64,000 nt of DNA from Mucilaginibacter sp. MD40 (lineage in GTDB: Bacteria > Bacteroidota > Bacteroidia > Sphingobacteriales > Sphingobacteriaceae): positions 1,395,522 to 1,459,521 of the forward strand of contig NZ_NRSW01000001.1 of the NCBI RefSeq assembly GCF_002288635.1, given 5' to 3'. Positions 26,334 through 35,843 of this stretch are shown here, one piece after another. Every line of letters starts with the position of its first letter. The first letter of the stretch is position 1. Made by a program: the position numbers and the translations under genes. The notes below the pieces were generated by a model. That model was not told where the DNA came from, made no database searches, and saw only the letters and a list, made by a program, of their open reading frames with translations.

Positions 26334-27869
26334 TTATTGATAGCCCGGGTTTTGATACATTTTTTCCGGGTTCAGTTTATATTCATCAAACGGAATAGGG
26401 AAGTACCTGTCTTTCGAGCTAAAATTAGCCAGTTTAGCTATACCAAAGTTCGACTGACTTTTGCCCTTGAAATAATTAACCAGTTCATCAGTAGTAAAGG
26501 TGCGTAGCAGATCAAACCAACGATGGTGCTCGAAAGCCAGTTCCACACGGCGTTCATGCAGGATAGCCATCCTGAGGTCGGTATACTTTGCAGCATAGGC
26601 CGGGTTGGTTAATGATACGGCATAAGTTGGCATACCCGCCCTGGTACGTACCATATCCAGGTAGCTGATAGCGCTACCTGTGTCGCCCAGGTAATTACTT
26701 ACCTCGGCCAGCATCAGTATAACGTCGGCATAACGGATCAGTATCCAGTCGTTACCGCCGTAACCCAGGTTAGATGCCGTTGGGCTGGTATCGCGGTACT
26801 TGGTAATAAAGTAATCCTTAACAATTGGGTCATTGGCAAATTTTACTGAAAAAGCCATGCGCGGGTCGCCTTGTTCATACTCTACGATCAGGTCGCGGGT
26901 TACGTTGCCGCCAACGCCTGATGAGGTAACAAGTGAGTTAATAGTTTCGCCTTTAGCCTGGTTGTTAGCTGCTATGGATGAACTGTAAACCGGGTCACCC
27001 TGTTTGTTCACAATCTGCCAGATGATCTCCGGGCAGGTTGATTTTTTTGAAACATCAAACACATCGGTGTAAGGTATACTGCTTAACGCCCCAAACTTGC
27101 GTACGTTGTAGGCAGCAAGCAGGTAGGTTTTTGCATTGTTCAGGTTTTCGGTACGCTTGCTTTGGTCCTGCGTAGTAGCCATTGTTAAATACACCTGCCC
27201 CAGGGTAGCATTAATGGCGGCTTTTGAAGCACGGCCCAGCCCGGAACCTGACTGAAGATCGGGCAGCGTGCTGTTAAGCGCGTCTTTAAGATCGGCTACG
27301 ATCTGCCCGTAAACAGTTGCCTGTTTTTCGCGGAAAGTATTGGCAGGCAGCTCTGTATAAGTAAGCTGCTTGGTTACCAAAGGAACATCGCCCCACATGC
27401 GCACCAGGTGAAAGTACATTACCGCGCGCAGGAATTTGGCCTCGGCAATATATTGTTGTTTCTGGTTGGCATCGGTAAAGGTTACGTTATCAATGTTTGA
27501 TAATACCACATTGGCGCGGGCAATGGTGCCATATAACGATACCCAGTGGCTCTTTAGGTAAGTATTGCTTGGCAGTAACGAAAAATCGTTAAACTGGAAG
27601 GGTTCGCCGGCGTTGGATTGATTGTCGTTCCGCCCCGTATCGTCCGAGCGTTCATCTGTCCACAAACCGCTGTTTTCGCCAATGTTATTACTGTTGCGTA
27701 ACGACTGGTAGATACCATTCACCGCGCTTAAAACATCTGATGGTGTTTTTAAGGCTTCGCTAAGAGCAATGGCGTTAGGGTTTTTCTGGTCCAGGAAATC
27801 TTTTTTACATGAGGGCATGGCTAAAGCAAGCAGCGCTGCACTCATGGATATGATTATATTTTTCTTCAT
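26334..27869 (-). CDS. SusD/RagB-family nutrient-binding outer-membrane lipoprotein
   Basis: 511 residues from the ATG at 27869 (another in-frame ATG lies four codons upstream). The lipobox region PSCKK gives a lipidated Cys. The SusD segments FLDQKNPNAIALSEA, the TPR-like helices (AKFLRAVMYFHLVRMWGDVPLV), and the C-terminal RRVELAFEHHRWFDLLRT and IPFDEYKLNPEKMYQNPGY are typical. It forms a lid on the SusC barrel and captures the ligand at the cell surface. The 6-7-base spacing to SusC shows a coupled pair. Substrate is inferred only from the GDPD gene. Confidence 0.93.
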   Translation of the reverse strand: MKKNIIISMSAALLALAMPSCKKDFLDQKNPNAIALSEALKTPSDVLSAVNGIYQSLRNSNNIGENSGLWTDERSDDTGRNDNQSNAGEPFQFNDFSLLPSNTYLKSHWVSLYGTIARANVVLSNIDNVTFTDANQKQQYIAEAKFLRAVMYFHLVRMWGDVPLVTKQLTYTELPANTFREKQATVYGQIVADLKDALNSTLPDLQSGSGLGRASKAAINATLGQVYLTMATTQDQSKRTENLNNAKTYLLAAYNVRKFGALSSIPYTDVFDVSKKSTCPEIIWQIVNKQGDPVYSSSIAANNQAKGETINSLVTSSGVGGNVTRDLIVEYEQGDPRMAFSVKFANDPIVKDYFITKYRDTSPTASNLGYGGNDWILIRYADVILMLAEVSNYLGDTGSAISYLDMVRTRAGMPTYAVSLTNPAYAAKYTDLRMAILHERRVELAFEHHRWFDLLRTFTTDELVNYFKGKSQSNFGIAKLANFSSKDRYFPIPFDEYKLNPEKMYQNPGYQ

Positions 27870-27887
27870 CTCTTTAATCATTAAAAA

Positions 27888-30800
27888 TTAGAATGTAGCT
27901 CTTATGCCCAGGTTGTATGAGCGTACCAGCGGGTACACGCCATAATCAATACCCGGTGCCAGGTTGGCCGGCTGCGTATTGTTTGATGCGCCGCTGCTAA
28001 AGTTGTAATCAACCTCGGGGTTATAGCCTTTGTATTTGGTAATAGTGAAGGCATTAACGACTGTACCGTAGATACGTAGGTTGCTCATGCCGATAGCACT
28101 TACAATAGTCTTGGGTAGGGTATAGCCCAAGGTAATGTTGTTACAACGCAGGAAAGAGCCATCCTGCAGGTAAAAGGTAGATAAGCGTGTGCTGTTACTT
28201 TGCGTACCTGCGCGTGATGCACGGTAAACTACCCCATTGCCCGGATTAGCCGCATCGCGATAGCGTTGTGCAACATCGGCATACTGGTTGCCCGAGCCTT
28301 CCATATTGTACAGGTAGTAATCCTGGCCATCCAATACCTGGTTGCCTTTAGAGCCGTTGAATGATGCACTAAGGTCAAACTTGCGGTAAGTAGCGTTAAC
28401 GGCAAAACCGTAGGTAAAATCCGGGTAGGGGTTACCAATTACGGTTTTATCGGCATCGTTAACTATACCGTCATGGTTGGTATCCTGGAAATACAGGTCG
28501 CCAACGTGCAGCGGGTTCGATTGTGAGGCTGATGGCGCTACTTTGTTAATATTATCGGCAGTTACCATACCGGCTACCTTAAAGCCATAGAACATACCTA
28601 CAGGCTGCCCCTGCTGGGTAATATTGGTAAGGTAAGAGCGCTCGGCACCATTAATTATAATGGTATTGTTACTGCTTAACTTGGTTACCATGTTGCGGTT
28701 AATAGAGATGTTACCGCTTAGGTTAAGCGTAAAATCCTTGGTGCTTACCGCGCGGCCATCCAACTGGAAGTCGAAGCCGCTGTTCCTGATCTCCGCGTTG
28801 CGCAGGTTGGTAAGAATAGTGGTTGCGCCTGATATAGCTGATATGGGCTGGTTATACAATAGATTGTATGATTTACCGATATAATAGTTAGCAATAAGCG
28901 CTAAACGACCTTTTAGTAAACCAAACTCGGCGCCAACATTGTATTGCGAAGTTGACTCCCAGCTCAGGTTAGGGTCTGTAAGTCCGTTAGGATAAGTAGC
29001 AGATGCAACAGCCCCCGGCGCGCCAAATACCACACCAGTAGGGTTGGAGAAGGTTTGCCGGTAACCATAATTAGGGATATTGTAATTACCACTTAAACCC
29101 CAGCTGGCACGAAGTTTAACGGTTGACTGATCGCCCAGCAAATTGTTATAAAAAGGCTCTTCTGAAAGCGTCCATCCGGCGGCTACTGATGGGAAGTAAC
29201 CGTATTTATTATTGGTGCCGAAACGGGCTGAACCATCTGCACGGAACGAACCTGTTAAATAATATTTGTTAGCGTAGTTATAAGCTACACGGCTAAAGTA
29301 AGATAACAGGGTGTTTACTGTTTTACCGGTATTGCTGTTTAAGGAGAAGAAGGAAGCATCGGCACCTTTACCCGTAATTTCAGTTACGTTATCGTTCTGG
29401 AAGCCTTTAGCGGTTACACCCACGATATCACTTGACGTTTTTTGAACGGTGTAACCGGCAAGCGCGTCAATACGGTGTTTGCCAAACTGCTTGTTGTAGT
29501 TAAGGGTAAACTCGGCTAACTGGTCGTTAATGGTGGTGGTTTGCGCGACAGCAGTGGCGGCGGCAATAGCCTGCGGTGATCCCGGAGGGTTGGCACCGCT
29601 GCTCAGGGTGGTAGGCAGGTAATAATCGTATTTCTCATTGTAGGTGTTTGTACCTACGTTAGCTTTCAGGGTAAGCGCGTCAATTATTTTGTAAGACGCT
29701 ACAGCGTTAATGCTGGTGCGGTACCCTTTCCTGCTAATTTTAGTTCGGGTGGCCAGGGCAACAGGGTTCTCTATGCTTTGGTAGCCGTAAGCGGATGATT
29801 GAGATGCAGCGGCATTGGTGGCCAGCGAGCCATCCGCGTTATATGCCGGGAAGAAAGGCATGTATATCAGCGCGCCAAGTATCGGGCCGTGGTCAAAGCG
29901 GCCTTCCTGCGTTTCGCGGTTATAGTTTTGGGTATAAGATACGTTAGCACCGACATGGAACTTCTTGCTGATGTCTGACTCTACATTGGAGCGGAAGTTA
30001 TAACGTTCCTGACCAGATGATACGATGATACCCGGTTGGTTTTGGTAGGCACCACTAATGTAGTAGCGCGTGCCATTACTGCCACCCGAAAACGCAAGCG
30101 TATGTTTCTGGAAAAAGGTGTTACGGTAGAGTTCATCCTGCCAATCAGTGTTTACAGTTTGGTGAATGAGCGATTGGCTTGGGAAATCATATAAATATGT
30201 CGGAATCTGCACACTGCCGGCATTGCCCACATTAGCCACACGTGTAGCGTTAGGGTCGGAGTACATGGCGTCGTTCCAGGTGTGGCCGGTATTTATCCAA
30301 AGGTCTTTATAGGCATTGTTACGACCGTCTATCACCAGCTGTGCAAACTGGTCGGAGTTAAGTAATTTTACTTTTTTGGCCAGTTGGTCGCTGCCCACCT
30401 GTACATCATATTCAAATTTACCTTTGCCTTCTTTACCATGTTTGGTGGTGATAATAACCACACCGCCCGATGCCCTTGAACCATAAATAGCGGCCGAAGC
30501 AGCATCTTTTAATATATCAATTGATTCAACATCCTCAGGGTTAATGTAAACGTCATTATTGGCCGGGTAACCATCAATCACATACAGCGGGTCTGAACTG
30601 GCATTGAAAGAGCCAACTCCGCGCACACGTATCTTGGTGCTTTGATATGGCGCGCCTGAGGTTTGTGAAACCTGTACACCTGCTACCTTACCCACCAATG
30701 CCTGGCCTAAAGTAGGTGCAGCCAGGTTAAGCTCATTAGCTTTTACGCTTGATACAGCGCCGGTAACATCGCTTTTACGCATGGTTTGGTAACCAATGGC

Positions 30801-31166
30801 TACTACTTCATTAAGCATATTAGCCTGTGGTTTAAGTTTCACCTGTAGAGGTGTTCCCTGGTAAGCAGCTTCCTGGCTAATGTACCCTACAAAACTAAAT
30901 ACGAGTACGGAGCCTCTTTCAGCATTAATGCTAAAGTGGCCCTTTACATCGGTACTGGTGGCTATGGAAGTGTTTTTTACTTTTACGGTTACACCGGGCA
31001 GTGGCAGGTCGGTTTCATCAACCACGTTACCGGTTATGGTTTCAAATGCGGCTGTTTTAACCGCTGGTTTACCGGCATTTGCCGGCACAGCAAACATTAA
31101 CAATATAATAAAGCCTATACCGTTAAATGTTCGCTTTAAAAGATTAGCAGTAATCTTTTTTTGCAT
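27888..31166 (-). CDS. SusC/RagA-family TonB-dependent outer-membrane transporter
   Basis: 1092 residues. After the signal sequence there is a carboxypeptidase-regulatory-like domain (about 43-115, GNVVDETDLPLPGVTVKV), then a plug domain with the SusC signature NEVVAIGYQTMRKSDVTGAVSSV (about 118-140) and the RagA signature GSRASGGVVIITTK (about 229-242), and a 22-strand beta-barrel ending in an aromatic strand (LGIRATF). It imports ligand delivered by SusD with TonB energy. The gene order SusC-SusD-GDPD forms one minus-strand transcript. No adjacent sigma/anti-sigma pair is visible. Confidence 0.95.
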   Translation of the reverse strand: MQKKITANLLKRTFNGIGFIILLMFAVPANAGKPAVKTAAFETITGNVVDETDLPLPGVTVKVKNTSIATSTDVKGHFSINAERGSVLVFSFVGYISQEAAYQGTPLQVKLKPQANMLNEVVAIGYQTMRKSDVTGAVSSVKANELNLAAPTLGQALVGKVAGVQVSQTSGAPYQSTKIRVRGVGSFNASSDPLYVIDGYPANNDVYINPEDVESIDILKDAASAAIYGSRASGGVVIITTKHGKEGKGKFEYDVQVGSDQLAKKVKLLNSDQFAQLVIDGRNNAYKDLWINTGHTWNDAMYSDPNATRVANVGNAGSVQIPTYLYDFPSQSLIHQTVNTDWQDELYRNTFFQKHTLAFSGGSNGTRYYISGAYQNQPGIIVSSGQERYNFRSNVESDISKKFHVGANVSYTQNYNRETQEGRFDHGPILGALIYMPFFPAYNADGSLATNAAASQSSAYGYQSIENPVALATRTKISRKGYRTSINAVASYKIIDALTLKANVGTNTYNEKYDYYLPTTLSSGANPPGSPQAIAAATAVAQTTTINDQLAEFTLNYNKQFGKHRIDALAGYTVQKTSSDIVGVTAKGFQNDNVTEITGKGADASFFSLNSNTGKTVNTLLSYFSRVAYNYANKYYLTGSFRADGSARFGTNNKYGYFPSVAAGWTLSEEPFYNNLLGDQSTVKLRASWGLSGNYNIPNYGYRQTFSNPTGVVFGAPGAVASATYPNGLTDPNLSWESTSQYNVGAEFGLLKGRLALIANYYIGKSYNLLYNQPISAISGATTILTNLRNAEIRNSGFDFQLDGRAVSTKDFTLNLSGNISINRNMVTKLSSNNTIIINGAERSYLTNITQQGQPVGMFYGFKVAGMVTADNINKVAPSASQSNPLHVGDLYFQDTNHDGIVNDADKTVIGNPYPDFTYGFAVNATYRKFDLSASFNGSKGNQVLDGQDYYLYNMEGSGNQYADVAQRYRDAANPGNGVVYRASRAGTQSNSTRLSTFYLQDGSFLRCNNITLGYTLPKTIVSAIGMSNLRIYGTVVNAFTITKYKGYNPEVDYNFSSGASNNTQPANLAPGIDYGVYPLVRSYNLGIRATF

Positions 31167-31226
31167 ACATTTAAGTGTTAATTGTTAAAGGACTCTGTAG
31201 TACAAGTAATTTGACAAGCGATAACT

Positions 31227-31266
31227 AAAACCGGACGATTGTTGGCGCAACTCCGGTTTTTGTGTT
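31227..31266. terminator. Hairpin terminator between two minus-strand transcripts
   Basis: AAAACCGGA (31227-31235) pairs with TCCGGTTTT (31252-31260); T residues follow on the plus strand and TTTTAG on the minus strand, so it can end the minus-strand transcript of the preceding gene pair before the SusC promoter region. Confidence 0.7.
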
Positions 31267-31459
31267 TTTACGCTTATAGAAAAGCGGGTGAGGACATATT
31301 GTTACATAGGCAACCAGTTTTAATTTTTATAAAAAGCCAGCTGCCTTTTTGTGTAAAAAGCAAGGTTCAGGTGGCAACTTTGCTATAATGGCAACAAAGC
31401 TACCGTCATTGTCTTAACGCAATGAGTTGTGCAGGTTAACTTTTTGTTAAAGACGGTTG

Positions 31460-32341
31460 CTACCAGTTGGTAAGAGTGTAGTTAACATTTTTGCTGCGCG
31501 ATGAGGTAACGGCTATTCCTTTGCCGGCGTTGAGTAAAGTGAAACCCTCCAGTTCGTCCATACGCGTATTAATATCTACCTGCTTAATTACCTGCATGGT
31601 GCCCATCTTAACGGACTTTTTCAGGTCAACAAAAGTGAGCCGCCATCTGCGGCCTTCAACCTGGTTTTGTATAAGGATCAGTACTCCTTTGTCTGCTACC
31701 CAATGGAGGTTTTGTACCCATGGTGTACAGGTAAATTTCTTATAGAGCACACCCGGTTCTGACGTTTTGCTGCAATTTGCAAGTTTTTCGGGGTCGTATA
31801 ATCTTACTTCGTTGCCTTTATCGCCGTAGTCGGCAGTGGCTACATACCATTTATCGCCATATTTTACGTACTCGGGCCGGGTACCTTGTATGCAGGCGTC
31901 ATCATCAATGGTGCTAATGAGGTTACCATCCAGCGTGCCGGTTTTTTGTAGGCCGGGCCAGTTTACCTGGTAAATTACCGCTTTCCATTGCGTACCTTCT
32001 TTATTAAGGCGGATGGAGTTACCTATAAATACCTTATTGCTCCCGTTGAACGCGATACCGGTTGGGTGGCCTATCACATCCTGGTCGTTTACCGTAAGTC
32101 GGTATTCCTTGCCCAGGTAAACAAGGCTATCCTGCTGCCAGCGGTATTCGCGTATTATGCCCACTTCCCGGTCCCCGTATAAAAATATACGGTTACCCTG
32201 CCTGGAAACGCCCTGGCATGCGCCCAATGAATCTACCGTAGTTTCGCGGGTGATCAGCGTATCTATGTTATGCTGCGATACAAAGCCGGCGGTAAGTAAA
32301 ACTGCGGTAAACAGAGCGAAGGCGATGGTGATATTTTTCAT
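31460..32341 (-). CDS. Secreted protein of unknown function (beta-rich)
   Basis: 293 residues from the ATG at 32341. A signal peptide (MKNITIAFALFTAVLLTAGF) is followed by a sequence of repeated beta segments with WYVATADYGDKGNEVRLYDPEKL and GVLILIQNQVEGRRWRLTFVDL, compatible with a small beta-propeller. No motif identifies a reaction. It begins one base after the stop codon of the upstream DUF218 gene, so the two are translated together; the N-terminal extension of the longer reading is inside the upstream gene and I excluded it. Confidence 0.75.
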   Translation of the reverse strand: MKNITIAFALFTAVLLTAGFVSQHNIDTLITRETTVDSLGACQGVSRQGNRIFLYGDREVGIIREYRWQQDSLVYLGKEYRLTVNDQDVIGHPTGIAFNGSNKVFIGNSIRLNKEGTQWKAVIYQVNWPGLQKTGTLDGNLISTIDDDACIQGTRPEYVKYGDKWYVATADYGDKGNEVRLYDPEKLANCSKTSEPGVLYKKFTCTPWVQNLHWVADKGVLILIQNQVEGRRWRLTFVDLKKSVKMGTMQVIKQVDINTRMDELEGFTLLNAGKGIAVTSSRSKNVNYTLTNW

Positions 32342-32342
32342 G

Positions 32343-33590
32343 TTATGGGTCAAGCGGTTCGTCGCCATCAATCTGCAAGGAGCTGATGAGCGGATAAAAT
32401 TCCAGTTCGGTATCAGACAAGCGCCGGCCCAGTTTGTAAGGCACATAGTTAAGTTCGGCTACACAGCGTTTGTCCATTGTCATAATAAAATCGTTCTGGT
32501 ATTTATCTGAAACGATCAAGGCTATCTTGTTAAAAGGCATGCCGTACCTGAAAACCAGCCGGGCATCATTACGGATATTAGTGGTAGTATGCCGTGCGTG
32601 TGGTTCAATAATTACCGCGCTGGCCGGCACATGCAGTGTATTGATCATATACCGGCGCATTTCAAGCGCTTCGTTGTATTTGGTTTTAAATGGATGTGCA
32701 CACCCGCCGGATACCACAATAAAAGGAGCCTTGCCTGCAAAATAAGCTCTCGCCCCAGATCTGCAACGCAGCATTCCCTCGCCGCTAAGTGGCGTTGTGA
32801 GGTTGTCGGGCCCTGCGCCGGGTACAAGGATATGGCTGTAAGGAAACTTCGCCCATTTTGTTTTTTTAATAGCAGCTACAGCCGCTTTGTTGGCACCGGA
32901 GGCCATAGGCTCAAAGTCGGCAGCGTTGTTCCGCTCGTTAATTTCCAGGTAAGTAAGCGCCGCGTGCAGCGGTAAACTAAAAAAAAGCGATTTATCTTTT
33001 ACCGAGGCTACTTCTTCTGCACAATCATACATCAGTGTGTAGTAACTCTTTTTATGGACATCAAAGCTAATGGAGTCTATTTGCGGATAGTTTGGTTTTT
33101 TCCCAAGCGCATATACACTAATGGTATAATTTATAGCAGCGGCATCCTGTTGCCAAGCTTTTACCAGCAAGTTAACGGGCGTCTCTGTTTGATAAAGCAT
33201 ATAACAACCCGATGAGATCAGCTGATCTTTCACCAGTTCGTCTAAAGCGTTGCCCGGTTTGTACAGGGCATTTAGCCTTTTACTCACCAGCTCAATTTCT
33301 TCGTTACTGAACTGCTGTACGGCGGGGAGGCAAAGAGCATCTTTACAATTGCCGATGGCAGCCTGTAAAGCTTCGGCTTTGTTCACTGAAAGCTTTTTCA
33401 ATTCGGCGTCATTGCGGAGTAACGCCTGCACTGCGCTATCATTTTTAAAAAGTGTAAGCAGGTAATAATTTTTTGCCCCAACCCAGCTATCGACCGGCGT
33501 AATTTTATAGCCGGGAAGCGCGCCTGCATATTGCGCGTACAAAGGAAAATAAATGAGCAGCAGGGCGATAGCAAATAGTGCTTTTTTCAT
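32343..33590 (-). CDS. DUF218 (ElyC/SanA/YdcF-like) protein
   Basis: 415 residues from ATG at 33590, signal peptide (MKKALFAIALLLIYFPLYA). The N-terminal half is helical and unassigned. The C-terminal DUF218 domain (about 245-390) shows HILVPGAG, LSGEGMLRCRSGARAYFAGKAPFIVVSGG and the R-H-T-T-T-N-I-RN segment after EPHA, the typical features of ElyC/YdcF proteins, which are linked to envelope stress and peptidoglycan precursor handling. The N-terminal part is not standard. It is transcribed with the following secreted protein gene. Confidence 0.83.
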   Translation of the reverse strand: MKKALFAIALLLIYFPLYAQYAGALPGYKITPVDSWVGAKNYYLLTLFKNDSAVQALLRNDAELKKLSVNKAEALQAAIGNCKDALCLPAVQQFSNEEIELVSKRLNALYKPGNALDELVKDQLISSGCYMLYQTETPVNLLVKAWQQDAAAINYTISVYALGKKPNYPQIDSISFDVHKKSYYTLMYDCAEEVASVKDKSLFFSLPLHAALTYLEINERNNAADFEPMASGANKAAVAAIKKTKWAKFPYSHILVPGAGPDNLTTPLSGEGMLRCRSGARAYFAGKAPFIVVSGGCAHPFKTKYNEALEMRRYMINTLHVPASAVIIEPHARHTTTNIRNDARLVFRYGMPFNKIALIVSDKYQNDFIMTMDKRCVAELNYVPYKLGRRLSDTELEFYPLISSLQIDGDEPLDP

Positions 33591-33758
33591 AAGCGACATT
33601 AGGCTTTGTAAATTAATTAAACCATTATTAAAGTGATATTACGGCAGGGTTATAATCATATTATCCTGGCCGGGCAATAAACAGCAGTTGATGGTATGGC
33701 AGGTTTTAAAACTTTAAGTTATATTGGCAATATATTATTTACCTAAGAAATTTTCGAA

Positions 33759-34322
33759 ATGAGCCAGGCAAAAAGTTTAACTCCTGCCGCGCAGGATGAA
33801 TTGTTGAGCACTTTAAAATTGCGTTTTGAAAAAAATACCAGCCGGCATCCGGATATAAAATGGGCTGCTGTGGAAGAAAAACTAAAAAGCAGTGCCGGAA
33901 AATTATGGTCATTAAACGAGATGGAGCGCACAGGTGGCGAACCTGATGTAGTTGAACTTGACCCGGCTACAGGCGAATATGTTTTTTACGATTGTTCGGC
34001 CGAAAGCCCGGCAGGGCGCAGGAGCCTTTGTTATGACCGCGAGGCTTTAAACGAGCGAAAAGAAAATAAGCCCGCCAACTCGGCTGTAAGTATGGCAGAG
34101 GAAATGGGAATTGAACTTTTAAGTGAAACGCAATACCGTGCATTGCAGCAATCAGGCAAGTTTGATCTTAAAACCTCCAGTTGGTTATTAACCCCTGCAA
34201 ACATCAGGAAATTGGGTGGGTCTATCTTTGCCGATCGCCGTTATGATACGGTGTTTGTGTACCATAACGGCGCGCAATCTTATTATGCCGCACGCGGTTT
34301 CCGCGGATATTTAAAGGTTTAA
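33759..34322 (+). CDS. DUF4256 domain-containing protein
   Basis: 187 residues, full length for DUF4256. Family features are LKLRFEKNTSRHPDIKWA (about 20-37), MERTGGEPDVV (about 55-65), FYDCSAESPAGRRSLCYD (about 76-93) and the SWLLTPANIRKLGGSIFADRRYDTVFVYHNGA segment toward the end. The function of the family is unknown; the sequence is soluble. It is monocistronic and convergent with the DoxX-like gene, whose stop is 6 bases away. Confidence 0.88.
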   Translation: MSQAKSLTPAAQDELLSTLKLRFEKNTSRHPDIKWAAVEEKLKSSAGKLWSLNEMERTGGEPDVVELDPATGEYVFYDCSAESPAGRRSLCYDREALNERKENKPANSAVSMAEEMGIELLSETQYRALQQSGKFDLKTSSWLLTPANIRKLGGSIFADRRYDTVFVYHNGAQSYYAARGFRGYLKV

Positions 34323-34328
34323 AACCTG

Positions 34329-34715
34329 CTATTTTTCGGTGCTTTTTAATGCCCAGTAGATGAGTGCCGGCTGGAAGAAAAGACGGGTGAGCCTTCTTCC
34401 GTCCGTATCCAAACCAAAAGCGCTCCTTTTATGGGTATACTGCGATATGTTACCCGGAAATACCGCTGCGAAAAATGCTGCTGCAAATTTACCCACATTA
34501 GCCCGCTGCTTTTCTGGCGTAAGGATGAGCGCGCTTCCCAACGCTATTTCTGCAAAGCCGGAATAAACTACGGTATTATCAACATCAACCGGCACCCAAT
34601 CCGGTACCTGCGCCCTGAAAGCTTTACGTGCAAAAGTAAGGTGCCCTATCCCGGCAACAATCAGGTTGGCGCCCAATATTATCCTGGCAGCAGTTTTAAC
34701 GGTTTCCTTTTTCAT
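34329..34715 (-). CDS. DoxX-like small membrane protein
   Basis: 128 residues from the ATG at 34715; four hydrophobic segments (about 9-25, 50-65, 75-95, 108-125). The pattern (AARIILGANLIVAGIGHLTFARKAF, GFAEIALGSALILTPEKQR) is that of DoxX-like/DoxD proteins found in Bacteroidota. Function is not established; quinone or redox roles have been proposed for relatives. An in-frame TTG 11 codons upstream is less likely. Confidence 0.8.
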   Translation of the reverse strand: MKKETVKTAARIILGANLIVAGIGHLTFARKAFRAQVPDWVPVDVDNTVVYSGFAEIALGSALILTPEKQRANVGKFAAAFFAAVFPGNISQYTHKRSAFGLDTDGRRLTRLFFQPALIYWALKSTEK

Positions 34716-34778
34716 TGTTTGCAATTTTAAAAGGTCTTGCAAAATCAATACCAGGAGAGCCTGCTGCAGATAATATTG

Positions 34779-35285
34779 TTATTCTTTCTTGGCTATGTCG
34801 ATAATAAGGTGGTTCCTGTCGATCATTCTTTCGAGGTCTAATTGATCTTTAGACTTATTCTCTAAGGCTACAGCATCTTTGGTCATGGTGATAAATGCTT
34901 CTTTTTCTCTTAACGCCCTATCTGCTGTAAATTCTAAATCAGGAAATTTAAGTATGTCAAAAAAAGACAAACTGTTCGTTCGTAAAAATTCAGATGCTGA
35001 AAGGTGTAGTTCTTCTTTCACTTTAAGTATAGTAGCACTGTCTATCGAAATATCTTCAATTATGCATTGAAGTTTCAAGCGATTTTCGAAGCGGATAAAT
35101 TGATCGTGGTTATTTTTATCTACCGCTGAATACGATATCCCATGATTTAGAATGTAGGTATTTCCTTCACCTTTACGCCAATTTGAATGAGTTGTATAGC
35201 TACGTTTCAATTCCGAATGGTTTTCAAAGAAATATGGATCGATAGAATAATGTACTATACATTCTTGTCTGTCTACAATCTTCAT
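34779..35285 (-). CDS. Hypothetical protein
   Basis: 168 residues from ATG at 35285 (a longer reading from a TTG at 35348 exists). It is acidic, with no signal peptide, no membrane helix and no recognised motif. A possible helical coil is in the C-terminal half (about 110-165, rich in K/E/L). It lies between the DoxX-like gene and the tRNA remnant that borders the integrated element and is more AT-rich than the neighbours to its left, so it may be a recent acquisition. Function unknown. Confidence 0.6.
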   Translation of the reverse strand: MKIVDRQECIVHYSIDPYFFENHSELKRSYTTHSNWRKGEGNTYILNHGISYSAVDKNNHDQFIRFENRLKLQCIIEDISIDSATILKVKEELHLSASEFLRTNSLSFFDILKFPDLEFTADRALREKEAFITMTKDAVALENKSKDQLDLERMIDRNHLIIDIAKKE

Positions 35286-35586
35286 GGATGATGAGTTGAA
35301 TTGACTAAATATAACGTATTCAATCACAGTATAATTATTAATAACCAATAAGTCATTGCAAAAAACCTAAGCTTATTCCAATTCATGGTTCAGGTACTTA
35401 TGTTATCAGATTCTTGAAATGATGGAGTATGGAGATTTGCGCTCCTGTAATTTATTCCTTGCTTCGCTAAATCTTTAAAGGTATTTTTTGGGGGTGGATC
35501 TAAATATGTACTTATGTTTAACGGTCTAAAAATCTATTGGTGGTTTGAATAGCAAAGGATATATTTAACAATGTATTAACAACAAA

Positions 35587-35618
35587 AAAAGCTCTTACAA
35601 CCTTCGTTATAAGAGCCT
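35587..35618 (-). terminator. Terminator of the interrupted tRNA gene
   Basis: On the minus strand, GCTCTTATAACGAAGGTTGTAAGAGC forms a nine-base-scale stem followed by TTTTTTT. It stands just past the 3' end of the tRNA fragment at 35629-35670 and was probably the tRNA's own terminator. Confidence 0.75.
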
Positions 35619-35628
35619 CATCTTCAAG

Positions 35629-35670
35629 TAGCGGGGAGCAGGATCGAACTGCCGACCTTAGGGTTATGAA
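35629..35670 (-). tRNA. 3' half of a tRNA-Met-type gene (CAU anticodon), element attachment site
   Basis: On the minus strand the sequence reads from anticodon loop TTCATAA through stem CCCTA, variable AAGGTC, T-arm GGCAG-TTCGATC-CTGCT and acceptor strand CCCCGCT plus discriminator A. The T-arm pairs correctly and carries the TTC-A pattern. The 5' half is missing: the five bases before the loop do not pair with CCCTA. This is the usual remnant left when a tyrosine-integrase element enters a tRNA 3' end. It marks the left end (att site) of the integrated element; the CAU anticodon fits Met or Ile2. Confidence 0.85.
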
Positions 35671-35696
35671 TTCATTCCTATTGTAGTAATATAATC

Positions 35697-35835
35697 TTAA
35701 ATGCACTATTTTGTCGATTAAATGCACTTTTGATATTATATGATAGTATATGAAATGATATAAAATCGCAAATTGTTGTACCTATGTTGTACCATTTTCT
35801 TATATTTAAATGTTGATAATCAGCAATATTTAAAT
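35697..35835. repeat. Direct repeats between the att site and integrase
   Basis: TTAAATGCACT occurs at 35697-35707 and 35718-35728, 21 bases apart (two helical turns). TGTTGTACC occurs at 35774-35782 and 35785-35793 (11 bases apart, one turn). ATATTTAAAT occurs at 35802-35811 and 35826-35835. They lie between att and the integrase start, as expected for arm-type integrase or excisionase sites; the role is inferred. Confidence 0.55.
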
Positions 35836-35843
35836 TTGATTTT

